A stretch of 64,000 nucleotides of DNA, taken from Leptospira chreensis (GTDB lineage Bacteria; Spirochaetota; Leptospiria; Leptospirales; Leptospiraceae). Numbering within the stretch: position 1 is the stretch's first letter; each line of letters opens with the position of its first letter. Location of the stretch: contig NZ_JAFFPS010000007.1 in the NCBI RefSeq assembly GCF_016919165.1, positions 1-64,000 of the forward strand. The letters are read 5' to 3'. The notes beneath the pieces are model-generated. The model saw only the letters and a program-made list of their open reading frames with translations. It searched no databases and was not told the DNA's origin. The translations under genes and the position numbers were made by a program. Of the stretch, positions 17,316-26,675 are shown piece after piece.

Positions 17316-18506
17316 TTAGGCAGCATCACTCTTTCGTTTTATATACCCAAGTTGAAATCCCAAAACAATCAATGCTGAGATTTGAGTTATTAAGGTTACG
17401 ACTTGCGGAGCAGTGAAGACACAATACCTATGGTGGTAGGTGTAAAGTAATAGAATCAAAGCGAAGATCACTTTAGAAAAAGTGTTCGGTACCAAATTTA
17501 CAAAATTGCTATTTTTAATAACAAATACTAAAAAACCTAACAAGGCAAGAGATGTGTACCGACTTTGATTTCCCATTTGGATGACAGGCCCCGGTAAAAA
17601 TGCATACGCCACTGGCCCCAAAAACATCAATAGGTAGCCGACGTTTTCTAAAGTTAACAATTGCCGGAATTCAAATTTTTTATGCAAAAAGAAGTAGAAG
17701 AGCAAAAACGGAAGAGCGGGCAAAAAAATCCGGAACAAATGTTCCAAAAAAAGTCTCAGCTCAAACTTCTCCAAAAACCAAGGAACAATAGCAAATAAAA
17801 CTTTAGGAGTGATACTATTGATGAGAGCAAATTCTCTCGATTCATAGTTCAAAAAAGAATACAAAACAAGTGTTACTACGAGAAACAGAACATTGATTAG
17901 AATGGTTCTCCACATTCCATATTTACCGATAAATACGGAATAAGATACTAAAACCAATCCAGGTAGAACTAGCAGAACCATCTGTTTACTAATCGTCGCC
18001 AATATCAATCCGATGAAAATGAAAGGAACTCCTTTGGAAACTAAACCATAAATGATTAAAACAATTCCCAGAGTGTGGATGGTATCGGCAATCAATCCAG
18101 GCATAAACATGTTCATTCTAAAGACAAATGGAGATAATGCAAATAACCCAAATAGATAAATTGTAAGATTGGTGTCTTTTGTTAGATCCCAAATTACCTT
18201 TGCCGCAAAACACAAACCAATCGCTGAAAATATATGGTTTAAAAGATAATATACCCACGTAATGGAAAACCCACTAAAATGCGAAACCCATCCAACTAAG
18301 TAATGGGGAATGAATCTATAAGCAAAATGGTAAGCAATTTTTTCTTTAGGAAATTCAGGTGCTGCATTTGCAATTTTCAGATACGAATACACATCAGTCG
18401 CAGTAACCCATTCAATAGACTCATAAAAATCCATTGGCAAATTTGTGAGAAACAAAATGAGGAATGCAAACAACCCAAAACAGATTACATAGATATTATT
18501 TTTCAT
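17316..18506 (-). CDS. Polytopic membrane protein, GT-C-like transferase or Wzy candidate
   Basis: A 396-residue protein with about ten hydrophobic segments. The first periplasmic loop holds an acidic [11 protein letters not shown] motif followed by a long stretch ([22 protein letters not shown]) resembling GT-C glycosyltransferases that use lipid-phosphate sugars. It could instead be the O-antigen polymerase Wzy, which has no reliable signature and is not otherwise seen in the window. It overlaps the acyltransferase gene by 4 bp. Function undecided. Confidence 0.65.
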   Translation of the reverse strand: MKNNIYVICFGLFAFLILFLTNLPMDFYESIEWVTATDVYSYLKIANAAPEFPKEKIAYHFAYRFIPHYLVGWVSHFSGFSITWVYYLLNHIFSAIGLCFAAKVIWDLTKDTNLTIYLFGLFALSPFVFRMNMFMPGLIADTIHTLGIVLIIYGLVSKGVPFIFIGLILATISKQMVLLVLPGLVLVSYSVFIGKYGMWRTILINVLFLVVTLVLYSFLNYESREFALINSITPKVLFAIVPWFLEKFELRLFLEHLFRIFLPALPFLLFYFFLHKKFEFRQLLTLENVGYLLMFLGPVAYAFLPGPVIQMGNQSRYTSLALLGFLVFVIKNSNFVNLVPNTFSKVIFALILLLYTYHHRYCVFTAPQVVTLITQISALIVLGFQLGYIKRKSDAA

Positions 18507-19177
18507 TTTTCTTTTTTTTTATCTTTTCTGGATCCGATAAGCTTTGCTGGAATCCCACCAATAATAGAATATTCAGGAAAACTTTTTGTCACAACAGCGT
18601 TAGCACCTACCACAACACCTTCTCCGAGTTTGACGCCTGGTAATATGACCGCATTGGATCCAAGCCAACAATCATCTCCAATCTCAACCGGTAGATCAGG
18701 AACTTTTCCCAATTCACTAACAATTGCCCTATCGTTTTCACGAATTCGACCCTTTCCATAAATTTGGTGTGTACTCGTGAGTATGGATATATTCTTTGCA
18801 AATAAACAATCTTCCCCTACTTTGATTGTCCCTGACAACAGACAATCTGAGAAAAAGGTAGTTCCATTTCCAATCTCCAATTTTCCATCGTTAATATACA
18901 AGATGGATCTCGGTCCAATGGAAACCTGGTTACCGATAATTAAGTTACCTTGGTTTGTGCTACCCACTTGAGAAGAAGAATCTAAGGCAAAGCCATCACC
19001 AATGTTTAATGTGCTTTTCAAGATTTTCAGTTTCCCTAAGACATCGTGACCTTTTCCTAATTTAAAAGAAGATAAGGATTCGATATCACCAGCGATAGAA
19101 GCTCGATATAAGGAAAATTTGATCTTATATAAGATTGAAATGTAAATAGAAATTAACTTATTAAAAATTCGATTCAT
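18503..19177 (-). CDS. Left-handed beta-helix (hexapeptide) acyltransferase
   Basis: From the ATG at 19177 the protein has 224 residues. It carries hexapeptide repeats from about residue 45 ([29 protein letters not shown]) to the C-terminal [22 protein letters not shown] and [14 protein letters not shown], the classic CoA-dependent maltose O-acetyltransferase/WcaF-like end. It probably O-acetylates a sugar in the repeat unit. A TTG at 19219 would lengthen it by 14 residues and overlap the gene before; I prefer the ATG because the family N-terminus is short. Confidence 0.82.
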   Translation of the reverse strand: MNRIFNKLISIYISILYKIKFSLYRASIAGDIESLSSFKLGKGHDVLGKLKILKSTLNIGDGFALDSSSQVGSTNQGNLIIGNQVSIGPRSILYINDGKLEIGNGTTFFSDCLLSGTIKVGEDCLFAKNISILTSTHQIYGKGRIRENDRAIVSELGKVPDLPVEIGDDCWLGSNAVILPGVKLGEGVVVGANAVVTKSFPEYSIIGGIPAKLIGSRKDKKKEK

Positions 19178-19196
19178 AACTTTAACCGGTGGTTTA

Positions 19197-20603
19197 TTAA
19201 AATGATTTGATGAGCGCAATCACCTGAGTTTCGAAATTTTCGCGATTGGTTTGTTTTGCAGCGATACTAATACCAGGATTCAATATTGATCCCGAAAAAT
19301 GGTCAATTAAATATTTCCTAATTTTAGGAACGGACTGGCCTTGTTTTTTGATTCGTAACTTTAACGAATGTACATCTATTGATTTTGGGATTTCCGATAT
19401 ATGAATACAACCAGGAAGTGTATTACCATAAAATGGAAATCCATACAATATCGTTTGAAAAGAAAGAAGGCTATTTTCAATCGCAACCCGTCCCGTTTTT
19501 GTTGCAAACAAACAGCCTTTTTCTCGAATCTTAAGAATATGTTCGGATGGTGGAATGAATCCGATCCCATTCAACTCCAAAAACTGATAAAAACTTTTAT
19601 TCTTATACAATCCTTGGAGATGGATATGGCCAAATTCGCTATAGATATTAATCGCAGGATGTTCCCTATAAAATACTTTCGATTTGGGAAATCTAAATTT
19701 TAAGTCTAGGAGAACGTCGATTTCATCCGGATAATAAACCGATTCAGGAAAACTAGTCGCTTCCGGAACCATGTGACCTACATAAACAATATCTTCCGAC
19801 GAAATCCTATCGGACACATCCTTTTCAGTATTAGCTAATAATTTGCGATAGTAAGATTGTTTTTTCAACATCGCATATAGTTCTCTTAAACCAATTTTAG
19901 GCCATTGCAGGGAAACCGGTTGCAGTGTAGGCTTCTGAGTTGCAAATCCGCGAATTTTGATTAAAAAACTTTTTAGTAATTCTATTGAGTGTAAAATCAA
20001 AGGATAAAATAAACTTCGATGGCGGTAAGGTGCTAGAGAATTGATGCTATCTTTGGGAATGAAATTCTTATTTTTTAAAACCTTATCTATGTATTCATCT
20101 ACCGCCGGCGTAGAATCATAATCGGTAATTTTATGCAGTTTGGTTTTATTTTTTTCCTCAAAAACCAAACATCTCTCATCTAAGGAATTTCCATATAGGT
20201 AAATGGTTTTGACTTTGGTATATTCTAAAGCAACATCCAAACAATATGTGAAAAGATGGTGTGGTGCACCTGTCTCTAAAAGTGCCAGTTTTGGTTTTTC
20301 TTTTAAAAATAACCAAATCAATTTGCAAGTATAGTCGAGCATGGAACCAATTGTGGTGGAAAAGGATTGGTCATGACTAATCCACCTGTCAATCAACGGA
20401 TAGGCAGTAAGTAGAGCTGCCCTTACCTTCGGAATGTCAATCGCGGGTTCCTCTGAACCAAACAACTGCATTCCTTGGACAACTTCCACTTGGCTGCAAA
20501 GATAAAGATTATCTTCATTAACACAAATTACTTTGCTTGTCTGATTTTTCAACAGACTCTGGACTAAAGAAGAATTTGGTTTTGATAATACGACTAAATT
20601 CAA
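19197..20603 (-). CDS. Capsule-synthesis-type (GT-B) transferase, predicted
   Basis: A 468-residue protein. The C-terminal half has a [13 protein letters not shown] block and [28 protein letters not shown]. These resemble the HP and Ser/Thr-Glu motifs of capsule_synth (KpsC/KpsS) and related GT-B transferases that use CMP-linked acids. The N-terminal half (residues 1-200) is less conserved. It may transfer one of the CMP-nonulosonic acids. TTG start at 20603 with a good AAAGGA site 6 bp upstream. No membrane segment. Donor unproven. Confidence 0.6.
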   Translation of the reverse strand: MNLVVLSKPNSSLVQSLLKNQTSKVICVNEDNLYLCSQVEVVQGMQLFGSEEPAIDIPKVRAALLTAYPLIDRWISHDQSFSTTIGSMLDYTCKLIWLFLKEKPKLALLETGAPHHLFTYCLDVALEYTKVKTIYLYGNSLDERCLVFEEKNKTKLHKITDYDSTPAVDEYIDKVLKNKNFIPKDSINSLAPYRHRSLFYPLILHSIELLKSFLIKIRGFATQKPTLQPVSLQWPKIGLRELYAMLKKQSYYRKLLANTEKDVSDRISSEDIVYVGHMVPEATSFPESVYYPDEIDVLLDLKFRFPKSKVFYREHPAINIYSEFGHIHLQGLYKNKSFYQFLELNGIGFIPPSEHILKIREKGCLFATKTGRVAIENSLLSFQTILYGFPFYGNTLPGCIHISEIPKSIDVHSLKLRIKKQGQSVPKIRKYLIDHFSGSILNPGISIAAKQTNRENFETQVIALIKSF

Positions 20604-20606
20604 ATT

Positions 20607-21326
20607 TTATCCTTTTAACTCTTTGAATAATAAATTAGCATCTTCACCGATATTGGTATATTTTGGGAAAAAAGCGATGCTAAACATATCACGATGATTA
20701 CCAAACTTGGGAATCCCTGCTCGATGAGGGATAGAACCAGTGGCAAAAAGGAGAGCATCACCCCTATTTCCTGTTAACTTCTCAACCTCTCCGGAATATT
20801 CAACATCCCTTTGGCGATTTTCCACCCCGGCATATTGTGATTTTTCATCGGAATATTTAAAAAATTCGAAGGGACCATGTTCCTCTGTTGTATCTGATAA
20901 GATGATAAACAACTGTGCATTTTTATAATCAAATACATGATCGTAATGCCAAACTTGACTATAGATATCAAGAGAGGAAAACTCAGTTGGGATTCCAATA
21001 TTTCGCCAAATGTTGCCAATATGGATCAGAAAATCACCACCGAAGTATAACCTCAAAACACTTTCGAATTTGAAGATTTCTTTTTGAACTGATAGAGGTA
21101 AAGCGCTCCATGTGATCTCATGAGTAAAACTATAATGATTTCCATCAGGAGCCTGCCTACCCCTTGGGATCGCAATCTTTTCATCAAAAGCAAAACTATC
21201 GGGAATCGAAACAGAAGTTTTAATAATCAAACGAGGAAATTTAATTTTATAAACATTAAAAGCATGTAAAATGCGATATCGCTCATCAAAGAACCAACTT
21301 CTAATTTTTCTAATGAGTTGTAACAT
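20607..21326 (-). CDS. Phytanoyl-CoA dioxygenase-like Fe(II)/2-oxoglutarate enzyme
   Basis: A 239-residue protein. A metal-binding triad can be read as His127-Tyr-Asp129 (VWHYDHVFD) and His201 (SIPHRAGIP), and Arg212 (GNHRDMF) fits the 2-oxoglutarate anchor. DTTEEHGPFEF is the usual PhyH-type loop. Such enzymes hydroxylate or desaturate small molecules. Here the substrate may be a sugar or a bound acyl/amino acid decoration of the glycan. It sits between an amidotransferase-like gene and a transferase in the same operon. Family call from the residue pattern only. Confidence 0.7.
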   Translation of the reverse strand: MLQLIRKIRSWFFDERYRILHAFNVYKIKFPRLIIKTSVSIPDSFAFDEKIAIPRGRQAPDGNHYSFTHEITWSALPLSVQKEIFKFESVLRLYFGGDFLIHIGNIWRNIGIPTEFSSLDIYSQVWHYDHVFDYKNAQLFIILSDTTEEHGPFEFFKYSDEKSQYAGVENRQRDVEYSGEVEKLTGNRGDALLFATGSIPHRAGIPKFGNHRDMFSIAFFPKYTNIGEDANLLFKELKG

Positions 21327-21328
21327 AT

Positions 21329-22573
21329 TCAGTCATGACCCTTTCCAATAAGAATGTATTCATTACCGCAATCAGCAGATACTCGTGTTTTTCGAAAGTT
21401 CAGTTTCTTTTCCACTATATCGGAATCTAAAAGAAGGTCTTCAACCAATTTCAGTTCACCTAAAATGGGATGATTGAATTCCCAGTCCCAATTCTCATTT
21501 CGATGCCAGTATTTTTTGTTGCGATGTTGATCTAAAATAAAATGAAGACCACTCTCAGTCATTCCAATCCATTCTAAAAATTTCTTTAGATGAACAGGTG
21601 CTTTTTGAAAGTATTTTTTTACAAGAACAAGGCCTTCTTCACGGCTCAATCGTCCATACCGAATCTCGCGACAAACATGATCCGTAACTTTACCAAATCC
21701 ATGTTTTAAAAATTTTGTATAATCATGAATATCTGAATAATTAAAACAATCAACGTCACTGTATGTATCAAATGTACGATTTTGTTCTACTGTTCCGTAT
21801 TGGTAGGTCTCCAACATCTCTTCATGTTGGGCCTTTAGATCCCAGCGAATGAAATTCCCCAAGTAGATTCCTCTCACTCCGATCCTTTCAATTTCTTTAT
21901 CATCTGGGTATCGATAAGGAAAAATATCAGATTCATCGATTCCATCAAATGAATCAATCAAATCCTCTGCTTCAAATCCCATAAGGTCATGTTCTTTTCT
22001 ATACTTTCTAGTCATCTCTACATTATTTAAATGTGAGAACATACCCACTTGTTCGAGACCTTGATGAGCTCCCCAAACAATCAAAGGGATTTTAAATTTT
22101 ACTGCAATTTGAACTGGGTAAACAGTTTGACCCGCCAAACAATGCCAATAGAGACTACCGAATCTTCTTAATGTAGCTCTTGTAATTTTTTTAACAACTT
22201 CCGGGTTGACCGTTAGAGTCATGATATCGCAGTTTAACTCGATACGTAGTTTTGCTAAGTTACGAATCCCAATTTCCGTATTGTATTGTTTATTATAGGT
22301 AACCAACAAAGGATTCATTCCATACTTTTTTTTCAGAGTATGGACGATAAAAAAAGATTCCTTGGCTCCACTGACAGGTACGATACAATCGTAATTGTTT
22401 CCAGACTGGTTCTTATACTCCGAAAGTATTTCTTTCAGTTGTAACTCCCGTTTTTTCCAATCAAGAGTTTCTTTTTCTTCGTGAACTTTACATCCACTAC
22501 AAAGTCCATCATTACCGATAGTTAACAAAAGAGGATGTTCTTCGGAATAAAGGCAACGTTTACAAAATTTCAT
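21329..22573 (-). CDS. N-acetyl sugar amidotransferase-like protein with degenerate PP-loop
   Basis: A 414-residue homolog of WbuX/WbpG. The N-terminal Cys pairs are present (CKRCLYSEE, CSGCKVHEE). The PP-loop reads CIVPVSGAKESFF instead of SGGxDS, so Gly becomes Ala and Asp becomes Glu. The rest aligns well in outline (GLYWHCL-like ATP region; HDLMGFEAEDLID; LSREEGLVLVKKYF). It follows directly after the HisF-like gene (4-bp overlap). It may act on another acetamido group with the same HisH/HisF pair, or have lost adenylation activity. I see no frameshift or stop. Confidence 0.8.
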   Translation of the reverse strand: MKFCKRCLYSEEHPLLLTIGNDGLCSGCKVHEEKETLDWKKRELQLKEILSEYKNQSGNNYDCIVPVSGAKESFFIVHTLKKKYGMNPLLVTYNKQYNTEIGIRNLAKLRIELNCDIMTLTVNPEVVKKITRATLRRFGSLYWHCLAGQTVYPVQIAVKFKIPLIVWGAHQGLEQVGMFSHLNNVEMTRKYRKEHDLMGFEAEDLIDSFDGIDESDIFPYRYPDDKEIERIGVRGIYLGNFIRWDLKAQHEEMLETYQYGTVEQNRTFDTYSDVDCFNYSDIHDYTKFLKHGFGKVTDHVCREIRYGRLSREEGLVLVKKYFQKAPVHLKKFLEWIGMTESGLHFILDQHRNKKYWHRNENWDWEFNHPILGELKLVEDLLLDSDIVEKKLNFRKTRVSADCGNEYILIGKGHD

Positions 22574-23436
22574 ATAACTTCTTTTTGAATTCGTTCATAA
22601 AGCATACTTTCTAATACAAGATCATCCTTCTTTTTCAGTCGGCTGTACTCATCGAAACGAGAATCTTCGTAAGTTGCAAAGGTTTCTAATCGAATCTGGG
22701 TGTGTTCTTTTAAAAGTGCTTTAGTGGTAATGACACTATGTTCAGAAAAATGGAAAAAATTTCCTGCAGCGGCTGCGGAAACACTGGTTTTATCGAATAC
22801 TTCGATAAAATCTTTTGCACTGCCTGCGCCACCCGAACAAATGACAGGGATGGGAACTGTCTTACAAACCTGATCCACAAGGGAAATATCGAAACCAAGA
22901 TAAGAACCATCTCGATTGACGGAACCGATTAAAATTTCACCGGCTCCATGATCACTTGCCATCTTTACAAAATCTGTCACAAGAAGATCGGTTGGTTTCT
23001 TTTTTAGATGGTCAAAAACAAAATAACCTTCTCCGACTTTCATAGAGTCGACGGAAGCCACCAAACACTGGTCACCATACTTTTTTGCACCCGATTCTAA
23101 TAATTCAAATCCGTTCAAAAGGATGGAATTGAGACTGACCTTATCTGCACCAGAATGGATTAACCGATCAATGTCTTCAATTCTCTGGATTCCTCCACCA
23201 ACATTTAAGGGAACATGACAAAACTTTGAAACCTGTCGAACTACAGACGGATCAATTAACTTTCCGTGACTACTAGCAGAAAGATCCAGGAGTGTTATTT
23301 CATCAATCCCCCATTGATTTAAAAATTCAATGGCAATATGAGGTTTGCCGATAGGAAGAAACCGTTCAAATTGAAAACTTTGAACAACGATTCCATCTTT
23401 CACCAGAACAAGTGCAATGATTCTTTTCTTTAACAT
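22570..23436 (-). CDS. HisF homolog of second amidotransferase system
   Basis: A 288-residue HisF-like barrel (VGGGIQRIEDIDRLIHSGADKVSLN, CSGGAGSAKDF). The HisF cyclase Asp11 is missing (ALVLVKDGIV, position equivalent to CLD is Leu), as in the copy at 3768-4547, while the second Asp (SVDSMK) remains. It is about 30 residues longer than HisF at its C-terminus (LETFATYEDSRFDEYSRLKKK). It probably conducts ammonia from the HisH partner (1-bp overlap) to the amidotransferase at 24062-25192. Paralog of wbuZ rather than a histidine gene. Confidence 0.85.
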   Translation of the reverse strand: MLKKRIIALVLVKDGIVVQSFQFERFLPIGKPHIAIEFLNQWGIDEITLLDLSASSHGKLIDPSVVRQVSKFCHVPLNVGGGIQRIEDIDRLIHSGADKVSLNSILLNGFELLESGAKKYGDQCLVASVDSMKVGEGYFVFDHLKKKPTDLLVTDFVKMASDHGAGEILIGSVNRDGSYLGFDISLVDQVCKTVPIPVICSGGAGSAKDFIEVFDKTSVSAAAAGNFFHFSEHSVITTKALLKEHTQIRLETFATYEDSRFDEYSRLKKKDDLVLESMLYERIQKEVI

Positions 23437-24065
23437 TAAACCACCGAATTAAAGAAACTTCTAAATAACTTCAAACCAACGTTCTGGCTTTTTTCTGGAT
23501 GAAACTGAACACCAAATATATTATCTTTTTGAACCGAAGCCGTTACTTCTATTCCATAATTACAATAAGCAGATACATATTGTTTTTCGCATTCATAATG
23601 AAAGCTATGATCAAAGTAGAAATTACTTCCGGAATCTAATTTATCGTATAACGGAGTTTTCTGATTAATTTCGATACTATTCCAACCAACATGGGGGACA
23701 AGATATCCTTCTGGTAGATTCAACTTTTTAACTTTTCCAGGGATCCAATTGAACCCGGAATGGAGTCCATTTTCTTCTGAACTGGTTGCGAGTAGTTGCA
23801 TCCCCAAACAAATTCCTAAAATAGGTTTTTTCTTAACCAAAACAAATTCATTTAAGATCTCAAATAGGTTCCTTGCATCTAAGTTCTTTTTAGCCTCACC
23901 AAAGGCTCCGACACCAGGGAGTATCAACACATCTGCCTTTTCTATCTCGGAAGGTTTGTCACTCAAAACAAGTTTCTTGTATCCTAAATACTGAAGGGCG
24001 TTGGATACAGACTCAGTATTACCAACTCCGTAGTCGATGATACAAATTCGGGGTCCTTGGTTCAC
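23436..24065 (-). CDS. HisH homolog of second amidotransferase system
   Basis: A 209-residue class I glutaminase: ILGICLGMQLLATS supplies the Cys and QFHPEKSQNVG the His-Glu. It starts with GTG at 24065, overlapping the amidotransferase stop by 4 bp (GTGA). It provides ammonia for conversion of an N-acetyl to an acetamidino group. It is a paralog of wbuY (4548-5165). The operon therefore carries two independent glutaminase modules. Confidence 0.88.
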   Translation of the reverse strand: MNQGPRICIIDYGVGNTESVSNALQYLGYKKLVLSDKPSEIEKADVLILPGVGAFGEAKKNLDARNLFEILNEFVLVKKKPILGICLGMQLLATSSEENGLHSGFNWIPGKVKKLNLPEGYLVPHVGWNSIEINQKTPLYDKLDSGSNFYFDHSFHYECEKQYVSAYCNYGIEVTASVQKDNIFGVQFHPEKSQNVGLKLFRSFFNSVV

Positions 24066-25192
24066 AATCCGATCCCTACTTCAAACTTAGGTTTATAATT
24101 TCCTAACGCATTCTTTTCAAACAATTTTAGATTAACTGATTTATCTACTTGTACCCAAAATTCCGAAACTGAAATTTCTATATAATCACAAAAACTTTGA
24201 ATGTATTTCTCAGAACACTTTCCATCATACTTTTGAACTAAAGAAATTCCATCTTCTCTTGTCATTCTACCATTCCGGATGTCTTCATTCACGTAGTCTG
24301 AAATCCGACCAAATCCAAATTTTAAATATTTAATCATTTGGTTTAAAGTCACCCAATCTTCATCGAGAGAGGTAATACCGACTGGATCACCAATTTCCCA
24401 AGGTTTCTCTTCGCGAATATCGAGACCCCTCAGTGTGGAAAATATACCATTATCAATCAGAGACCAATCCTTCCAAAAATATCCAAGAAAGGTAATCCGT
24501 AAATTTGCATCCTCCATTTCTTTTTCAGAAGGATAACAATATTGTAAGATGTCTTTTTTCTCAACACCTTCACCGAGTAACCACGAATAGTCGCCACCAC
24601 CCAAAGTATTCATTTTGCGGAGATTATTGCCATCACTCCCGGCTTTACCCATAACATTTAAATCACCTAATTGTAAGGCAGCATTCTCCCCCCACCAAAT
24701 CAGAGGGATTTGGTAAGCAATCGCCAAACGAGGAACGCTACTAAAAAGAGCAAGTTCTGTAGACTTACACCAATTGGTGTATTGCATAAAACCTTTTTTC
24801 ATTAGCGATCTCCATGTAGCTGGAGCAGGATTTACGACAATACAATCAAAACCATGTTTGATCATATTTGAAACGTTAGCGGCACCCCGGTCGGTTACTT
24901 GTTCCGGAGGATAACTCAAACAAACAAGCAGTGGGTTCATTTTCAGAACATCTTTAACAAAAAAAGCCTGACGAGTGCTATCCTTTCCTCCACTAACACC
25001 AATAATACAATCGTAACCGGAATGGTTATTTACTTTTCCAAAGGACACAATATCCTTTAGCTCTTCCCTTCTCTCTTCCCAATCAACTGACTGAAGGCTT
25101 TCATGATAATTGCAGGCAGGGCAAACACCCCTGGAATCAAATTTGATTCCAGGTCTCGTGTCCGTTTGTAAACATATTTTACAATATTTCAT
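24062..25192 (-). CDS. PseA/WbpG-type N-acetyl sugar amidotransferase
   Basis: A 376-residue enzyme with the N-terminal Cys pairs (CKICLQTDT, GVCPACNYHE) and a canonical PP-loop CIIGVSGGKDSTRQAFF, so unlike its neighbour at 21329 it should be catalytically competent. GGGDYSWLLGEGVEKKDI is typical of the family. Campylobacter PseA, of the same size, makes the acetamidino form of pseudaminic acid. Since pse genes lie upstream in this operon, Pse5Ac7Am-type or a related modification is a reasonable guess. Followed by HisH and HisF homologs. Confidence 0.83.
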   Translation of the reverse strand: MKYCKICLQTDTRPGIKFDSRGVCPACNYHESLQSVDWEERREELKDIVSFGKVNNHSGYDCIIGVSGGKDSTRQAFFVKDVLKMNPLLVCLSYPPEQVTDRGAANVSNMIKHGFDCIVVNPAPATWRSLMKKGFMQYTNWCKSTELALFSSVPRLAIAYQIPLIWWGENAALQLGDLNVMGKAGSDGNNLRKMNTLGGGDYSWLLGEGVEKKDILQYCYPSEKEMEDANLRITFLGYFWKDWSLIDNGIFSTLRGLDIREEKPWEIGDPVGITSLDEDWVTLNQMIKYLKFGFGRISDYVNEDIRNGRMTREDGISLVQKYDGKCSEKYIQSFCDYIEISVSEFWVQVDKSVNLKLFEKNALGNYKPKFEVGIGL

Positions 25193-25733
25193 TAGGATTG
25201 ATCATTCCATATTCAAAGATGTCAAAATATTTCCCCATTTTAAAAATGGCTTCTTTTCTGATACCTTCCTCTTTCATTCCCAATTTTAATGCAAGTTTCT
25301 GCATTCCTTGATTTTCCGAAGAAGTACCGCAATGGATTCTATGTAAGTTCAAAGTCTTAAAGCCATGCTCAATCAGCAACTGACCCGCCTCTTCCATAAT
25401 TCCCTTTCCCCAATAGTTTTTTTCACCTAATAAAAATGCAATCTCCGCATTGCGGTCGATCCAATTGATAGCATTCAAACTAATATTTCCAACATGCGTG
25501 TCCGAATCTTTAGCGACTACAGCAAGAACAAGTGTTGTGTTAGAAATGATCGATGATGTAATATAGGACTTCAGTTGGTCCAAAGAATAAGTAAAACGAC
25601 CATGCGAGTTGTATCTTACAATTTCTTCGTCATTTAACCAAAATTGATAATTACCACCAAGGTCACTCTCCGCAAGCGCTCGTAGGTAAATAGAATTTCC
25701 TTGTAAAAAAATATTCTTTCGCAATTCGTTCAT
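25179..25733 (-). CDS. GNAT N-acetyltransferase (RimJ/RimL type)
   Basis: A 184-residue GNAT: IYLRALAESDLGGNYQFWLND at the N-terminus, VGNISLNAINWIDRNAEIAFLLGE, and the acetyl-CoA loop in KNYWGKGIMEEAGQLL. In polysaccharide clusters such enzymes acetylate an amino group made by a DegT-type aminotransferase. Two aminotransferases lie upstream (26676 and 32528). It could be the PseH-equivalent or serve the 26676/27958 pair. It overlaps the amidotransferase by 14 bp and the gene before it by 4 bp. Confidence 0.8.
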   Translation of the reverse strand: MNELRKNIFLQGNSIYLRALAESDLGGNYQFWLNDEEIVRYNSHGRFTYSLDQLKSYITSSIISNTTLVLAVVAKDSDTHVGNISLNAINWIDRNAEIAFLLGEKNYWGKGIMEEAGQLLIEHGFKTLNLHRIHCGTSSENQGMQKLALKLGMKEEGIRKEAIFKMGKYFDIFEYGMINPNEIL

Positions 25734-26659
25734 ACAAACTCCGACAATATTTGTTCTAAGGAATCCGAGCCCACTACTTTTCCAATGTTTAAATGGGATA
25801 ATGGATCTTGTTTTGCTACAAGAGGATGGAAACGCAAAACTCTTTTCCCCATAATTTCTGCTTCAATCAACATATTAGAAAAAAAACCGATGACCATTTC
25901 AGAATGATAAAGTAAATCATTTGGGTTTGTGGTTTGATCTATTAGAACTAAGTTTTTTGGAAAAAAATCTTTTAGAACTTCAAGATTTTGATTTGGATGC
26001 GGCTTATAACCAAACTGAAACGTAAAATTGAATCCATTTAGAATCGTTTTTAGCTCTTTCATTGCAAATATTTCATCAAAACCAAACGTTTCGTTTCCGT
26101 TCACATTGGAAAGAGGTTCTGGTGCAAATAAAATCAACTTACGATTGGGATCTAAACCAAGGGATTTAAAAAAAGACTCTTTCTCTCGAGTGGGAACCCA
26201 AGTTTTTAAATACTGATAATATGGATTTCCAAATATTTGAATTTTATTTTCAGGAATCCCTTCGCCGATAGCTTTCTCTTTAGCGACAGAATCAATCACA
26301 AGAATATGATCCGGAAAAATGAGTTCACCTCCAACAGAAAATCGTTTCAAAAACGAAGTCCAATGATCCACAAAAGAATAACTAGGAATTTGGAATCGTT
26401 TTGCTAATTGAATGTATTTTAATTCAATTTGGGAGGTATAGGAGGTTCCTGTAAAAAGAAATGTCGGTTTTGATTCATTAAATTTAACTATTGGATCGGA
26501 TGGAGGAACGGAAACGGTAATCAAAAAATCTTTTACAAAATCATATTGTCTATCAGAAACAACTGCAAAGGATTCTAAACTACTTCTCGAATCATAGGCC
26601 TGTGAAAGTACAGCCTTGGCCCCGCCTGGATCGGAATAAACAAAGAGACCTCGACCCAA
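25730..26659 (-). CDS. Predicted GT-B-like glycosyltransferase, start uncertain
   Basis: The protein has 309 residues from a TTG at 26659, where it begins with a natural beta-strand (LGRGLFVYSDPGGAKAVL). The reading frame stays open upstream to an ATG-type start at 26854, but that would overlap the aminotransferase gene by 179 bp and code for an unlikely basic leader. The C-terminal half has FQFGYKPHPNQN and MVIGFFSNMLIEAEIMGK. These resemble the KPHP and S-x-E motifs of GT-B transferases of the capsule/polysialyl kind. Function otherwise unrecognised. Confidence 0.6.
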   Translation of the reverse strand: MGRGLFVYSDPGGAKAVLSQAYDSRSSLESFAVVSDRQYDFVKDFLITVSVPPSDPIVKFNESKPTFLFTGTSYTSQIELKYIQLAKRFQIPSYSFVDHWTSFLKRFSVGGELIFPDHILVIDSVAKEKAIGEGIPENKIQIFGNPYYQYLKTWVPTREKESFFKSLGLDPNRKLILFAPEPLSNVNGNETFGFDEIFAMKELKTILNGFNFTFQFGYKPHPNQNLEVLKDFFPKNLVLIDQTTNPNDLLYHSEMVIGFFSNMLIEAEIMGKRVLRFHPLVAKQDPLSHLNIGKVVGSDSLEQILSEFV

Positions 26660-26675
26660 ATAAAGATCTGCTAGT

